Assembly: GCA_903826405.1 (NCBI GenBank)
Contig: CAIKEH010000027.1
Location: 1 to 59,002 of the forward strand
DNA: 59,002 bases
Direction: 5' to 3'
Source of the DNA: an uncultured bacterium
GTDB lineage: Bacteria > Bacteroidota > Bacteroidia > Chitinophagales > Chitinophagaceae
The notes below the pieces were generated by a model. It saw only the letters and a list, made by a program, of their open reading frames with translations. It was not told the DNA's origin and did not search any database. Position numbers and translations under genes: made by a program. Shown here piece after piece: positions 8,345 through 18,742 of this stretch (positions are counted from its first letter, which is position 1; every line of letters begins with the position of its first letter).

Positions 8345-8930
8345 AACAATTGATTTATCATTTTACAGTTTATTTGGACGGCCAGGGTTCACCGAATCTA
8401 CTCCAAATTCCAATACTTGGGCCAAATAAACCAACAAGCCATACATTAAGTCAACACGCCATTCGTATCAACCAAATCAATTGATGTACGTCCAACTCCA
8501 CCAATATGAATTTTTTCTTTGGCCCACGCATTCAGGACTTCTCAATTAGTACATGAAACCACTTGCCGCACGATATGCTCATCCTATCAGATATCATCAG
8601 CATTATGAAAATCTGGCTTCCATAATTGAATTTTGCAGACCCAAATGCCATGCCTTACTGTTTCGAAAATAAAGGGTATAAATATTTGGCGTTGTTGTAA
8701 ATAAAAATTAAAGTTAAATAATTTACCCTTCGGAACAGATAGCCTTTCTTTCTTAAAAAATTCAATCCTCTTTCCCATTCAGACCCCTTAATTAATCGAT
8801 AGGTAGTTGCAATAAATGTAATATCATCAAATCGCCATTCAGATCAGTCAACACATCATAAAAGACATTGTATTTCCATTGGATAAAAAACAAAAACATC
8901 AATTTCCATCAACCACCTAAAACAAAACAC

Positions 8931-9461
8931 ATGAAATCCAAAATCTTAGTATTATTATTTGCATGCGCACTCTTCGCCTGCACAAATAAGCCAGAACCAT
9001 CGATTGGACTGAATTCAGAACAGGAGGCATTGTATCAAGGGAACATAAAAATTGTAAAAGAGGTTTGTGAAGCCATCTCTAACAAGAACATGGAAGCCGT
9101 ATCAAAATACTTCGTTGACACTTTACGTCATGATTCACCTTTTTTCGGTGATACAGCAACTTCGAAACAAGCTTGGCTAGACTCTTTGTCAGTCATTAAT
9201 AAAACCGGTAAAATCACTTTCACAAACTTTGATTTTTACCCAGCGATGGATCCCGGAGGGGAGATCGAAGACGTAGATGTAAGAGTTTACGCGAACATCA
9301 ACCTAGAGTCAAACAGTGGCATGAAAACTTCAGGTAAATATTTTGCAGTCTTTTCATTCACAAATGATGATAACAAGATGAAGGATGTCAAAATATACAA
9401 TGTCAATGAATTCTACGATGCAACCGGCATGTTGAAAGCCGCGTCAAGCGCCAATAAATAA
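8931..9461 (+). CDS. Small lipoprotein with NTF2/SnoaL-like domain
   Basis: The start is placed at the ATG at 8931, which gives a normal lipoprotein signal: MKSKILVLLFACALFAC, with C17 as the lipidated residue. An in-frame ATG at 8868 would put 21 hydrophilic residues in front and is unlikely. The mature part (about 160 residues) has the pattern of SnoaL/NTF2-like domains: a first helix EVCEAISNKNMEAVSKYF, then a central D-S-P-F-F-G-D loop and beta strands. Proteins of this fold bind small ligands or are enzymes; here the role is unknown. The gene stands alone and ends in a strong terminator. Confidence 0.75.
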   Translation: MKSKILVLLFACALFACTNKPEPSIGLNSEQEALYQGNIKIVKEVCEAISNKNMEAVSKYFVDTLRHDSPFFGDTATSKQAWLDSLSVINKTGKITFTNFDFYPAMDPGGEIEDVDVRVYANINLESNSGMKTSGKYFAVFSFTNDDNKMKDVKIYNVNEFYDATGMLKAASSANK

Positions 9462-9484
9462 TTGATCAACCAGCCTTTTTTCAA

Positions 9485-9515
9485 CAAAAGACCCCTGCAG
9501 GGTCTTTTGTTTTTT
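9485..9515 (+). terminator. Rho-independent terminator after the NTF2-like lipoprotein gene
   Basis: A perfect 10-bp stem (CAAAAGACCC at 9485-9494 and GGGTCTTTTG at 9500-9509) encloses a five-base loop. It is followed by a run of T residues to 9515 and lies 23 bp after the stop codon. The following stretch up to 9814 shows no gene. Confidence 0.88.
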
Positions 9516-9814
9516 ATAAATCTCTGTATAACTTGATTTTTCTTGCCTGATACTCTAAATAATTCAACTCGTATTTATAAAGTATAACATAAGCGTTCCA
9601 ATCTTTCGACACAGATTCAAACTAATTTAGTTGAACTTCTCTTTACGATTTTTACGCCCCTGATTTCAAGAAATTCGCCTCGTTATAGATACAAGTTGAG
9701 GCCACCATTGGATACCGCTAAATTAACCTGCATTTCCCCAGATAACATGCCAAAAACCATTTGCATAAATTGCAAGTTGATCGCTACAATGCGGGACACC
9801 AAAATTTAACCTAT

Positions 9815-10255
9815 ATGACCATAAGAGAGGCGCATTTGACCGACATTCCCAAAATGTGGATCGTCAGATACTCCGTCAAGGAAAACATGCTCACTGATGC
9901 CGATGAAGTAACGGATGAAGATTGTGTGGATTATCTCACACAAAGAGGCAAAGGCTGGGTCTGTGAGATAAACGGTGAGATCATCGGATTTGCAATCATC
10001 GACTTGAAGGACAATAATGTGTGGGCACTTTTTCTGAAACCCGAATTTGAAAATAAGGGCATCGGGAAAAAACTACATGATATTATGGTCAACTGGTACT
10101 TCTCGCAGACAACGGAAAATGTCTGGCTGGGAACCCTCCCCGGCACAAGGGCAGAGGGCTTCTATAGAAATGCAGGCTGGAAGGAGATCGGAATACACGG
10201 GGACGGTGAGCTCAAATTTGAAATGACTTACCATGACTGGCAGAATACGAAATAA
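9815..10255 (+). CDS. GNAT-family N-acetyltransferase
   Basis: The best start is the ATG at 9815 (MTIREAHLTDIPKM), because GNAT domains normally begin with such an I-R-x-A/A-x-x-x-D stretch; an ATG at 9761 would add 18 poorly fitting residues. The 146-residue protein has the acetyl-CoA loop region FLKPEFENKGIGKKLHD (Q/E-x-x-G-x-G/K pattern), and ends with LGTLPGTRAEGFYRNAGWKE, the usual F-Y-x-x-x-G-F/W motif of motif B. The substrate cannot be predicted. It is monocistronic in appearance. A 135-bp gap separates it from the next gene. Confidence 0.85.
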   Translation: MTIREAHLTDIPKMWIVRYSVKENMLTDADEVTDEDCVDYLTQRGKGWVCEINGEIIGFAIIDLKDNNVWALFLKPEFENKGIGKKLHDIMVNWYFSQTTENVWLGTLPGTRAEGFYRNAGWKEIGIHGDGELKFEMTYHDWQNTK

Positions 10256-10321
10256 AAGTAAATACACTATTCTCCAGATGGCCCTGCTCAGGTTTGAACA
10301 TCATTTGGAGAAAATGGATGA

Positions 10322-11386
<1,065 letters not shown>

Positions 11387-11501
11387 CCGCTCGTAATTCC
11401 GATTATCCCATAAAGAAAATCAAAACAGCATTTCCCCTGCCGAAAATCTGCCTATTTATGAAATGTAGGAATCGCATGAATCCATTTAAAAATTTCACTC
11501 G

Positions 11502-11933
11502 TCATTTGAAATAGATGTCCACGTAACTGGTCTCGTTACCGCAGCTCTTCATGTCCTGGCAGCGCCAGTACTTCCTGGTTCCGGTGGCCTTGAAAATGTA
11601 TTCTCCTTCTTTAATGCAAGGTTCACCTGCAGAAAGGATGTCCACGCTTGTTTCGATCTTACCCGTGAACTTCAGCGTCTTCGCATCCGCACAAACCACC
11701 TTACCGCTGATCTTGACATAACAACTATCACATCCTTTCCTGCCTAGCTGCTCACCTTCAATGGAATAATTGTCTTTTGCCGTCTTCTTGAAGACTACTG
11801 AACCCGGTTCGGTAAAGCTGATCCATTGCAGGGTCAGTTTATGCTTTCCGGATAGATCCGGCTTGGCACTTTTGGATTGCGCATGAAGAGACGTGACCAC
11901 AAAAAAGGAGAGTAAAATCAAGATCACTCGCAT
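11502..11933 (-). CDS. Secreted protein of unknown function
   Basis: Starting at the ATG at 11933 gives a clear signal peptide (MRVILILLSFFVVTSLHAQ) with a cleavage site after AQ. The frame is open up to an ATG at 11984, but that would bury the signal. The mature part of about 124 residues is beta-rich with six cysteines (including CDSC), suggesting disulphides in the periplasm or outside. No family is recognised. The longer frame would touch the gene upstream (11981), so the two may share a transcript. Confidence 0.65.
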   Translation of the reverse strand: MRVILILLSFFVVTSLHAQSKSAKPDLSGKHKLTLQWISFTEPGSVVFKKTAKDNYSIEGEQLGRKGCDSCYVKISGKVVCADAKTLKFTGKIETSVDILSAGEPCIKEGEYIFKATGTRKYWRCQDMKSCGNETSYVDIYFK

Positions 11934-11980
11934 GGTGAAGTTTTTAGCGTTACAAAAATCTGAGGCACTACAGGAAAACC

Positions 11981-12346
11981 TCATTTCAATTTACGTATAT
12001 AAAATTTATCCGGATAATTTCCGAAATACAATTTGACCGGTTCGCTCAGCCAGACAGCCGAGATCAAAAGACCATTGATATCGTATACTATATAGTCAGC
12101 CCCTCCCTGAATACCCCTTAGTGAATCCAAAATGCCAACATGGTCAGGGTCAAGGGAAAGTGGGTCCTCAGAAACCTCAACGACCACCTCCGGATTCCCG
12201 TCAGCCAGATAATTCAGAAGGATCTCAGCACCATCACGCATACGCAACTGCTCCTTCGTTCCGCCCTGCCGAAAAAAATTGGGTAGGTAAACATACCAGT
12301 AACCATTTTCGTTTACAAATTTCAATATGTCACTGTATCGAGCCAT
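11981..12346 (-). CDS. Uncharacterised 121-residue protein
   Basis: The protein begins MARYSDILKFVNENGYWYVYLP and looks like a compact soluble alpha/beta protein. It has no signal peptide, no membrane segment and no motif I can name. The acidic middle (EVVVEVSEDPLSLDPDHVG) is followed by strands ending in KFYIRKLK. It lies directly upstream of the secreted protein at 11502-11933, about 47 bp before its likely start, so the pair may form an operon. The 12347-12690 stretch upstream shows no gene. Confidence 0.6.
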   Translation of the reverse strand: MARYSDILKFVNENGYWYVYLPNFFRQGGTKEQLRMRDGAEILLNYLADGNPEVVVEVSEDPLSLDPDHVGILDSLRGIQGGADYIVYDINGLLISAVWLSEPVKLYFGNYPDKFYIRKLK

Positions 12347-12690
12347 TTTTGTCGTATCAAAAGAGAAAGATCGACCTGAAATAAATCCAAAAGATCATTT
12401 CCCGTGACCAATAGGTCAACACACAAATATCAACCCCAGGCGAACACCTTTTCCCGAAATCTTAAATTTAGAAAATATGGCGCCATTTTCTAACAATAGT
12501 TACGGGTAGCATAACCAGGAGAACAAGACCGGAAATCACGTATTTGCAGTTTTAAGGCAAGGGTACCCTCTTAATTGAAATACAGATCGACTGGAGAGTC
12601 CCAAAATGCTTCCATGCCTCTCGTCATTACTAGTCGCCCGAATGCGGAACCATATCTTTAAATTCAGTACATTCGAAGAAACTCCTGAAA

Positions 12691-12846
12691 ATGGGATTTC
12701 ATATCAACGACAAAAAGAACAAGGCCGGCAGCAAGAACTCCAAGCAGAATACGCAGGCAGGCTCCAAATTCATAGCCAAATCCACTTCCAAAGCAGCCGG
12801 CCCGGTAAAAAAACCCGTGAAAACCGGGGGAGCCAGAGGAAGCTGA
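12691..12846 (+). CDS. Small basic protein (51 residues)
   Basis: A frame from ATG at 12691 to TGA at 12844-12846 encodes MGFHINDKKNKAGSKNSK and so on, ending KTGGARGS. The product is very rich in Lys, Ser, Gly and Ala, has no hydrophobic core, and would be strongly positively charged. It resembles small lysine-rich proteins that I recall from related Bacteroidota, with ends such as KTGG-x-RGS. That is a recollection and not a search result. It could bind nucleic acid. The 12847-13204 stretch after it shows no convincing gene. Confidence 0.55.
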   Translation: MGFHINDKKNKAGSKNSKQNTQAGSKFIAKSTSKAAGPVKKPVKTGGARGS

Positions 12847-13204
12847 AGATTTCCATTCCATACCATCTGCACAGCATTTTAACTCCAACCGGACCTTCAG
12901 GAATGGGTGCGGTAGAGTTACGGTATACCTTGGCACCCTTTAAAGATTGTGTATGAACCCATTGACCATTTCCGCTTGAATAAATCAAATGGAGAGGGTT
13001 ATTGATAGAAGTTACGATCAATTCCGATCACCATCCCTAGATTTCGATCCAACAAGTAGATACCATAGCGAACGTTATGGGTGGTCAAAGGATACGGGGT
13101 CATCCCTTTTAGTCCCCAGAAAAGATACTTCCTCACCATAATGGGCTATTCATGGTCATCTCTGGATGGTTGCCTAATTTCGCGAAGTGCCACAGCGTCA
13201 TTAA

Positions 13205-13846
13205 GTGATCATGCAGACCCGCAACCAGATCAACCATTCCTACTGCCTGTATTCGGTGACCATTTCTGGATCATTCATCCTGGGTCTGCTCTTGTTATGG
13301 ATATTCCCCAAACCGGAATTGTTCCTTATGATGAACAGTTTCCATACACCCTTTCTTGACGGATTTTTCAAGATGATCACCTTTCTGGGAGATGGGTGGT
13401 TTTCCATCATTGTTGGCGCATGGCTGATCTTCACCGGAAAAAGGATCTTGGGAAGTAAGGTGCTCATCGTTTATGCCGTTTCAGGGATTTTCGCCCAATT
13501 TTGCAAAAGCTTCATCATCATGCCACGCCCTAGAGCGATCATTCCAGAAAACATTTTTCCACACTATATTCCTGGATATACCCTAAATGCCTGGAACAGT
13601 TTTCCTTCAGGACATACGGCCAGTGTATTTGCACTCACCGCCATCTTGGCTTGGAGCAGCCCTGTTCGACCCCTACGATTCATCTTGGCCGTGGCAGCCA
13701 TACTTACGGGCTTTTCAAGGATCTATCTTGGTCAACATTTTCTAGATGATGTGTTGTCCGGCGCCTTTTTAGGTGTTCTCACCGCATACGGGGTCATGAC
13801 CTTTACAGATCGTAATCTTTCACGCAAACAAAGTCGGGATCGATGA
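13205..13846 (+). CDS. PAP2-family membrane phosphatase
   Basis: The 213-residue integral membrane protein has the three PAP2 motifs: K-x6-RP (KSFIIMPRPR), PSGH (FPSGHTAS) and SR-x5-H (SRIYLGQH). Several hydrophobic segments fit the family's six-helix fold. Such enzymes dephosphorylate lipid phosphates, including undecaprenyl pyrophosphate, with the active site facing the periplasm. The stop overlaps the start of the GT39 gene by ATGA (13843-13846). Translational coupling to a lipid-linked sugar transferase suggests that this enzyme recycles or processes the lipid carrier it uses. Confidence 0.9.
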   Translation: MIMQTRNQINHSYCLYSVTISGSFILGLLLLWIFPKPELFLMMNSFHTPFLDGFFKMITFLGDGWFSIIVGAWLIFTGKRILGSKVLIVYAVSGIFAQFCKSFIIMPRPRAIIPENIFPHYIPGYTLNAWNSFPSGHTASVFALTAILAWSSPVRPLRFILAVAAILTGFSRIYLGQHFLDDVLSGAFLGVLTAYGVMTFTDRNLSRKQSRDR

Positions 13847-15417
13847 ACATAATGCCATCGGTTAAACGGGATCAATGGGAGCGGATATGCCTGCTATTTA
13901 CGATTTGTGCATTCGCCTTCAAGTTCATCCTTTCCTTCACAACAGAGTTCACTATCGATGAGGTTTACTATACGGTTTGGGCACGGCATTGGCAGTGGAG
14001 TTATTTCGATCATCCCGCAGCCATAGCCTGGCTGCAAAGACTGACCACCTTCAATGGCCACTTGATGACCGAATTGACCTGTCGTATCGGTCCAATGATC
14101 TGTTCCGTGATCCAGGCCTTGATGGTCTTCCGTATCACTGAGGCCATCAGCGACCGCAAAGCAGCTTGGCTTGGGGTTCTTGCCTATTCCGCCATGCCCT
14201 ACGGTAGTATCATATCTGGATGGATGGTGATGCCGGACGTCCCGCTGATGACAGCATGGTTGCTGGCCATGGCTCAAATGGTTCGGATCCTCCAAAAACC
14301 TGAAGAAACTCAATTCTCCATCTCGGAAGGAGTCATCCTCGGCATCACTCTTGCATTGGCCGTCTCTTCCAAAGTGCAATCCCTTTTCCTGGGCCTCGGG
14401 ATCGGAATATTATCCCTCCATTCGCATCGTCAATGGTGGAAAAAAACGGGCTGGTATGCCGCCATGTTCATCGGCGCTAGTGGTATCATTCCCCAGGTCT
14501 GGTGGAATATCAGGAATGGGTCCCCCATGACCTCTTACCATTCCAGTCGATTGGGTTCGACGATTCATCCCGACCATCTCTTCAGTGATTTCTTTGCCGG
14601 GTGGGTCTACCAGAATCCACTGGTGATGGTATTGCTGATCGGTGGATGCATCCTATGGGTTAAAGGTCATCCATTCCGGACCAATGTTTTTACAAGACTC
14701 TTCCTTTTCATCAGCATGCCCTTGTTGGTCACGTTCATGGGTGTTTCGCTCATTTCAGACAGTCTCCCGCATTGGACCGGCCCAGCTTACCTGAGCCTGT
14801 TGCCCATGGCCGCAGCGGGCGCAATGAGATCAGCAAATCCCATACGGTTTTTGAATTGGACAAAAGCCGGATGGTGGCTCCTACAGGGTATCATGGCTTT
14901 AATCGTGATCTATGCGATATGGTTCCCAGGCAGTATGGGGGACCAGAAAATGAACACCAGAGGATCGGGAGACCTCACACTGGATTTCACCGGATGGAAA
15001 GCCTGGAAGCTTCCCTTGTCGGATGCATTACAGCAGGATACCATCATTGGGAAACATCCAAATGATGTATGGCTACTTTCAGGTTTCCATTTTCCTGCAG
15101 CACAGATCGAATTTTATCATGCCCACCCACTGAACCTTCGGACGAAGGTGGTCGGCGAATTCAATTCCATTCACAATTTCTACTACACTAATCAGATCCT
15201 TGGAGAACTGGCGCCAGGAGATAATGCGGTTTGGATGGATATAACCAATTATGACCGGAAACTTCCTGACGCTTTGAAGCTCGCCTTTAACCGTACCGGC
15301 GAGACGATTTGGATCCCCCAAATCAGGAATGGCGCCACCGTCAGGTACCTGCGCATCACTCCACTTTACAACTACCAGGGAGGAATACCCGCAAGTGGTT
15401 TATTGACGAAGCCCTAA
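13843..15417 (+). CDS. GT39-type membrane glycosyltransferase (PMT/ArnT-like)
   Basis: The 524-residue protein starts with a membrane helix and then the family signature FTIDEVYYTVWARHWQWSYF with the acidic D-E pair typical of GT39 (PMT_2) enzymes. About ten further hydrophobic segments follow, then a periplasmic C-terminal tail of about 150 residues. These enzymes move a sugar from a polyprenyl phosphate donor to protein, lipid A or another acceptor on the outer face of the inner membrane. The gene starts inside the stop of the PAP2 gene. The acceptor is not known. It ends 56 bp from the convergent crtY. Confidence 0.88.
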   Translation: MNIMPSVKRDQWERICLLFTICAFAFKFILSFTTEFTIDEVYYTVWARHWQWSYFDHPAAIAWLQRLTTFNGHLMTELTCRIGPMICSVIQALMVFRITEAISDRKAAWLGVLAYSAMPYGSIISGWMVMPDVPLMTAWLLAMAQMVRILQKPEETQFSISEGVILGITLALAVSSKVQSLFLGLGIGILSLHSHRQWWKKTGWYAAMFIGASGIIPQVWWNIRNGSPMTSYHSSRLGSTIHPDHLFSDFFAGWVYQNPLVMVLLIGGCILWVKGHPFRTNVFTRLFLFISMPLLVTFMGVSLISDSLPHWTGPAYLSLLPMAAAGAMRSANPIRFLNWTKAGWWLLQGIMALIVIYAIWFPGSMGDQKMNTRGSGDLTLDFTGWKAWKLPLSDALQQDTIIGKHPNDVWLLSGFHFPAAQIEFYHAHPLNLRTKVVGEFNSIHNFYYTNQILGELAPGDNAVWMDITNYDRKLPDALKLAFNRTGETIWIPQIRNGATVRYLRITPLYNYQGGIPASGLLTKP

Positions 15418-15472
15418 GCAAGCCTTTTTCCCATTCCGTATCTGAAAAAGGAGATGGCCCATGCAAGAATGG

Positions 15473-16627
15473 TCACAAATACTTGTGGATCTCCTGGACC
15501 CCTGCCTTGAGGAAGGGCCATATGGGCAGTGTATTGAGCAACCTGACCTCCGTGGAAACTGAGCTATCGTTGTCCAAAAAACGAAGGATAGAAGAGGGGT
15601 CATTCTTCTTAAATAATATCCTGAAAACATCATGACCTTCCATTCGATGATGGGCAAGGACATTGAGCAATACGGAATCAAACCATTTGAACCGTTTTGC
15701 AGATCGCTCTGGGATCTTCAACGGATCACCTGACTTTGCCAAGGAATGGACAATCGCGGCCGTTTGTTTCTGAATGAACTGGAAGGTATACCCTGTTGAG
15801 GCCTTGGTATTCCCACCTGCAGTACCGATATTCACGATGCCCGCTTCAGCTTTTTTGAAAGGCTGATCCGTCATTGGTATGACACCGGATTCTTTTTCCA
15901 AAATAGCGTAACTCCCGATACCGAGTGTATCTGAAATGTAATGCCTCAATCCATCCTCATATTCCTCGTCCTGCAGAAGTGATTTGGAGAACAAGGTGTA
16001 TTCCACCAGAGCCCTTCTATCCGTCAATGGCATAACATAGACGAAAGTAGCGCCGTGCTTCTGCGAAGGGCGGAAATCCATCAATGTTGCCACCCCGGCA
16101 TCGAAAGCAGGTTCAGGCGTCTCAATGATCCATCCTTTGAAATGTTGAAGGAGATCATGATAGGGAGGTATGACCACATGCTTTTCAGCTATCAAGCTGT
16201 TGAAGATGAATCGGGATGTGATTTTTAGTCCACCAGCGGAGAGGTAAGGTCCTTCCCCGGATCTGCCCATGCCGTCGATTCTGGATTTCAGAAAACTGAC
16301 GTTATCCTGCCGCGAAAGAATTTCCTTGCAATACGAATAGAAATCGATGCCGCGGATCATCTTGTATCGATAAGGCGACAAGTCGAGCAATTTCGAAAAA
16401 CCATGGTCATGGAACCAGGCTCTGGACCAGGAATGGTGAACGATATTCTCGAAAAATCCATCGTTCTTTTCCCAGAAGCACCAAGTCCGGTCGTTCCTGG
16501 ACTTATCCTCCTGATCGATAAGCAAAATACTCTGATCCTTGAAATCACCGGAAAGCACCATTCTCGTAGCCAAGCTCAGTCCTGCGCATCCTGCGCCCGC
16601 GATGATATGATCATGGTATGGTGTCAG
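15473..16627 (-). CDS. crtY: Lycopene beta-cyclase
   Basis: CrtY cyclises both ends of lycopene to beta-carotene using a reduced flavin. The FAD-binding motif (HDHIIAGAGCAGLSLATRM) lies in frame upstream of the first ATG (16573), so that ATG cannot be the real start. No ATG or GTG exists between the motif and the upstream stop. The candidates are CTG at 16627, ATC or ATA, or a TTG inside the motif. With CTG the protein is 384 residues, normal for CrtY. Further family signs are DRTWCFWE and a late GTAGGNTKASTGY. It follows crtZ with the stop of crtZ at 16642, so translation may be coupled. A one-base error near 16600 could also explain the missing start. Confidence 0.88.
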   Translation of the reverse strand: MTPYHDHIIAGAGCAGLSLATRMVLSGDFKDQSILLIDQEDKSRNDRTWCFWEKNDGFFENIVHHSWSRAWFHDHGFSKLLDLSPYRYKMIRGIDFYSYCKEILSRQDNVSFLKSRIDGMGRSGEGPYLSAGGLKITSRFIFNSLIAEKHVVIPPYHDLLQHFKGWIIETPEPAFDAGVATLMDFRPSQKHGATFVYVMPLTDRRALVEYTLFSKSLLQDEEYEDGLRHYISDTLGIGSYAILEKESGVIPMTDQPFKKAEAGIVNIGTAGGNTKASTGYTFQFIQKQTAAIVHSLAKSGDPLKIPERSAKRFKWFDSVLLNVLAHHRMEGHDVFRILFKKNDPSSILRFLDNDSSVSTEVRLLNTLPIWPFLKAGVQEIHKYL

Positions 16628-16641
16628 AGTCTGAGAAGATG

Positions 16642-17148
16642 TTAATCCGATTCGGGAGCGTATTCCACCTTTTTACTGGCCATCAACTGCCTGTCGCGTA
16701 GTACTTTCTGCCAGTACTTCTTGTGAACATACAGCATGCCGAAACTCTCTCCTTCTTCTTTATTAAGATGTTTGTGGTGCATTTTATGACCCCACCGGAT
16801 CGCGCGCACATAGGTATTCCGACTCCGGGAGAACCATTTGAAGCGCTGATGGATGATCACATCGTGGACCATGAAATAAGCAAATCCATAGGCCATGATA
16901 CCGAAACCAATGGCCTGCAGCCACCAGATATCCTGTGTGGTACCGAAAAGGATACAGAGCATACTGGGTATGGCGAAAATCACGAAAAAAGCATCGTTCT
17001 TTTCAAAAAATCCGGGTTCCACCTGATGATGATCCCGGTGCAGGTACCACAGGAAACCATGCATGACATATTTGTGGGTCGCCCATGTCACCCCTTCCAT
17101 GATGAAAAAAGTGCCCAAAAGTACAAGTATGTAATAAAGCCAGATCAT
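16642..17148 (-). CDS. crtZ: Beta-carotene hydroxylase
   Basis: The 168-residue membrane protein is a di-iron fatty-acid-hydroxylase-type enzyme that turns beta-carotene into zeaxanthin. The histidine clusters are complete: H25-x4-H30, H37-R-D-H40-H41, HDVIIH, and HKMHHKH. Four hydrophobic stretches match the usual CrtZ topology. It is the first gene of a crtZ-crtY pair on the minus strand, with the promoter expected in the 220-bp gap to the divergent TerB-like gene. No ketolase gene (crtW) is in the window. Confidence 0.93.
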   Translation of the reverse strand: MIWLYYILVLLGTFFIMEGVTWATHKYVMHGFLWYLHRDHHQVEPGFFEKNDAFFVIFAIPSMLCILFGTTQDIWWLQAIGFGIMAYGFAYFMVHDVIIHQRFKWFSRSRNTYVRAIRWGHKMHHKHLNKEEGESFGMLYVHKKYWQKVLRDRQLMASKKVEYAPESD

Positions 17149-17334
17149 TTGCTACAAATTTACCTCAACTGGTCGAAACTCGGACAATCCGAGCTCAGAA
17201 CCTTAACAATTTACAGAGGAAATCGTTCAGAGAAGCCCCGCCGATGGCACCTACCGAAATCCAGGTGGATTTCCGGAAAATCCAACCCCGGAACGGCTTT
17301 GCACTGACTGATGTCATTGAAATCCTTGTCGCAT

Positions 17335-17342
17335 TAGGTTTG
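17335..17342 (+). promoter_or_regulatory. Possible Bacteroidota -7 promoter element
   Basis: TAGGTTTG fits the Bacteroidota -7 consensus TA-N2-TTTG and lies 26 bp upstream of the TerB-like start. A TTG at 17317-17319 could serve as the -33 element, but the spacing is somewhat short. This is a weak, pattern-only call. Confidence 0.3.
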
Positions 17343-17368
17343 CTTTACAGACATATAAACGTCTCCTA

Positions 17369-17812
17369 ATGAACCTCAAGCAATTCTATGCCGAGATCGG
17401 CAAACTGCTGTATGCAGTGGCGGACATCGATGGAGTCATTTCCAGGAAAGAAAAAGAAAGTTTGCATGAACTCATAAGGTCCAGACTCACGCAGAGGGAG
17501 ACCCATACAGACGAATTCGGCACGAACGATGCCTGGTATGTTGAATTCGAGTTCGATGTAGCTGAAGAACAGGTGATGAGTGCCGAGGACGCCTTCTTAT
17601 CTTTCATTGAGTATGTACGTGAACATCAGGCCGATTTCGACATGCCGATGCGGGAACTTTGTATCACTCTGGCCGAGAGGATGGCCGCTTCTTACAAGAA
17701 TACCAATAAAAAGGAAATGATCCTGATTGGCAAACTCAAGGAGGTGCTGTTCAGCAATACGCCAATCCGTGAAATCATTCACCATAGGGAACAACACCTG
17801 AAGGATAGATGA
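17369..17812 (+). CDS. TerB-like helical protein
   Basis: The 147-residue protein begins FYAEIGKLLYAVADIDGVISRKE, which is the metal-binding first helix-loop pattern of TerB/tellurite-resistance-like domains (A-D-G-x-I-x-x-x-E). The rest is helical and acidic. Such proteins are often tied to membrane or stress responses, but no specific role can be given. It precedes a universal stress protein by 34 bp on the same strand, so the two probably form a stress operon. Confidence 0.7.
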   Translation: MNLKQFYAEIGKLLYAVADIDGVISRKEKESLHELIRSRLTQRETHTDEFGTNDAWYVEFEFDVAEEQVMSAEDAFLSFIEYVREHQADFDMPMRELCITLAERMAASYKNTNKKEMILIGKLKEVLFSNTPIREIIHHREQHLKDR

Positions 17813-17846
17813 AAAAAATATATTCGAACCTCAACAATTCGAAACC

Positions 17847-18668
17847 ATGAAAAAGATAATCATTGCGTTCGATGGCCGGCACTTTTCTGAAGGCGCATTG
17901 AATATGGCCGCATGGCTTAATGAAAAACAGACCATCCTGGTGACCGGCATTTTTCTTAGCCCGATTGATTATCGGGAGATGATAGGTTATCATGACACGG
18001 GATTGAATCTTCCTGTTACTTTCATTTCGACTGACTTGGATCAGGAAGAAATCGATTCAAACATCTCCCGGTTCGAGGAATGGTGTGAAAAGAAGGAACT
18101 TGAATATCGAGTACATAAAGATGCCGAACTGTACGCTATTCCGGAACTCATCACCGAAACCCGCTTTGCCGACATGCTGATCCTGAGCAGCGAGCTTTTT
18201 TACGAGAACCTGGGAAAGCAACAACCTAATGAATATATGAGGTCAATCCTGCATCAATCAGAATGCCCGATCCTGCTTGTACCAGAAAAACATCATCCCC
18301 CCGAAAATCTGGTGATCGCCTATGATGGGAAGCCCTCCTCTGTTCATGCCATCAAACTGTTCTGCCAACTACTGCCCGAACTCTGCGGACTGAGTACATT
18401 ATTGGTGACGGCTGGTGAAAATAATCCCGATGTTCCGGATATGGACCGAATCACCGAACTACTGACCCGTCATTTCCCGACCATAGAGATCCGTTCATTA
18501 ATCGGCGAAACACGTCGATCACTCGGTCGTTGGATCGCATGCAGACCCGGGAGTTTGCTGATCACAGGAGCATATGCACGCAGACAACTTTTCGAGTCAT
18601 TCAAAGAAAGTTTTGCCACCAAAATTATTCGAGAGCATAACATACCGGTCTTCATCGCACATACCTGA
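17847..18668 (+). CDS. Tandem universal stress protein
   Basis: The 273 residues form two Usp domains. Domain 1 begins KKIIIAFDGRHFSEGALNMA and ends with SECPILLVPE. Domain 2 begins NLVIAYDGKPSSVHAIKLF and ends with NIPVFIAH. The usual nucleotide loop G-x2-G-x9-G-S/T is poorly kept in both halves, so ATP binding is uncertain. The protein is cytoplasmic and probably linked to stress resistance. It follows the TerB-like gene closely and precedes the LOG gene by 74 bp. Confidence 0.87.
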   Translation: MKKIIIAFDGRHFSEGALNMAAWLNEKQTILVTGIFLSPIDYREMIGYHDTGLNLPVTFISTDLDQEEIDSNISRFEEWCEKKELEYRVHKDAELYAIPELITETRFADMLILSSELFYENLGKQQPNEYMRSILHQSECPILLVPEKHHPPENLVIAYDGKPSSVHAIKLFCQLLPELCGLSTLLVTAGENNPDVPDMDRITELLTRHFPTIEIRSLIGETRRSLGRWIACRPGSLLITGAYARRQLFESFKESFATKIIREHNIPVFIAHT

Positions 18669-18742
18669 TTGCAACATCTTTCAAAAACTTACAAAGATTC
18701 TTCTGCCATCTTGCCTCAATGGATTAGGTTTGGGCGGAATTA

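Noticed and set aside
12999-13139. 46-codon minus-strand frame beginning MVRKYLFWGLKGM
   Set aside because: It looks somewhat protein-like, but it is short, has no partner and no recognised family, and the sequence after its stop gives no continuation.
15420-15460. CCTTTTT...AAAAAGG stem between the GT39 gene and crtY
   Set aside because: The stem is short and AT-only in most pairs with a long loop, so it is a poor terminator candidate.
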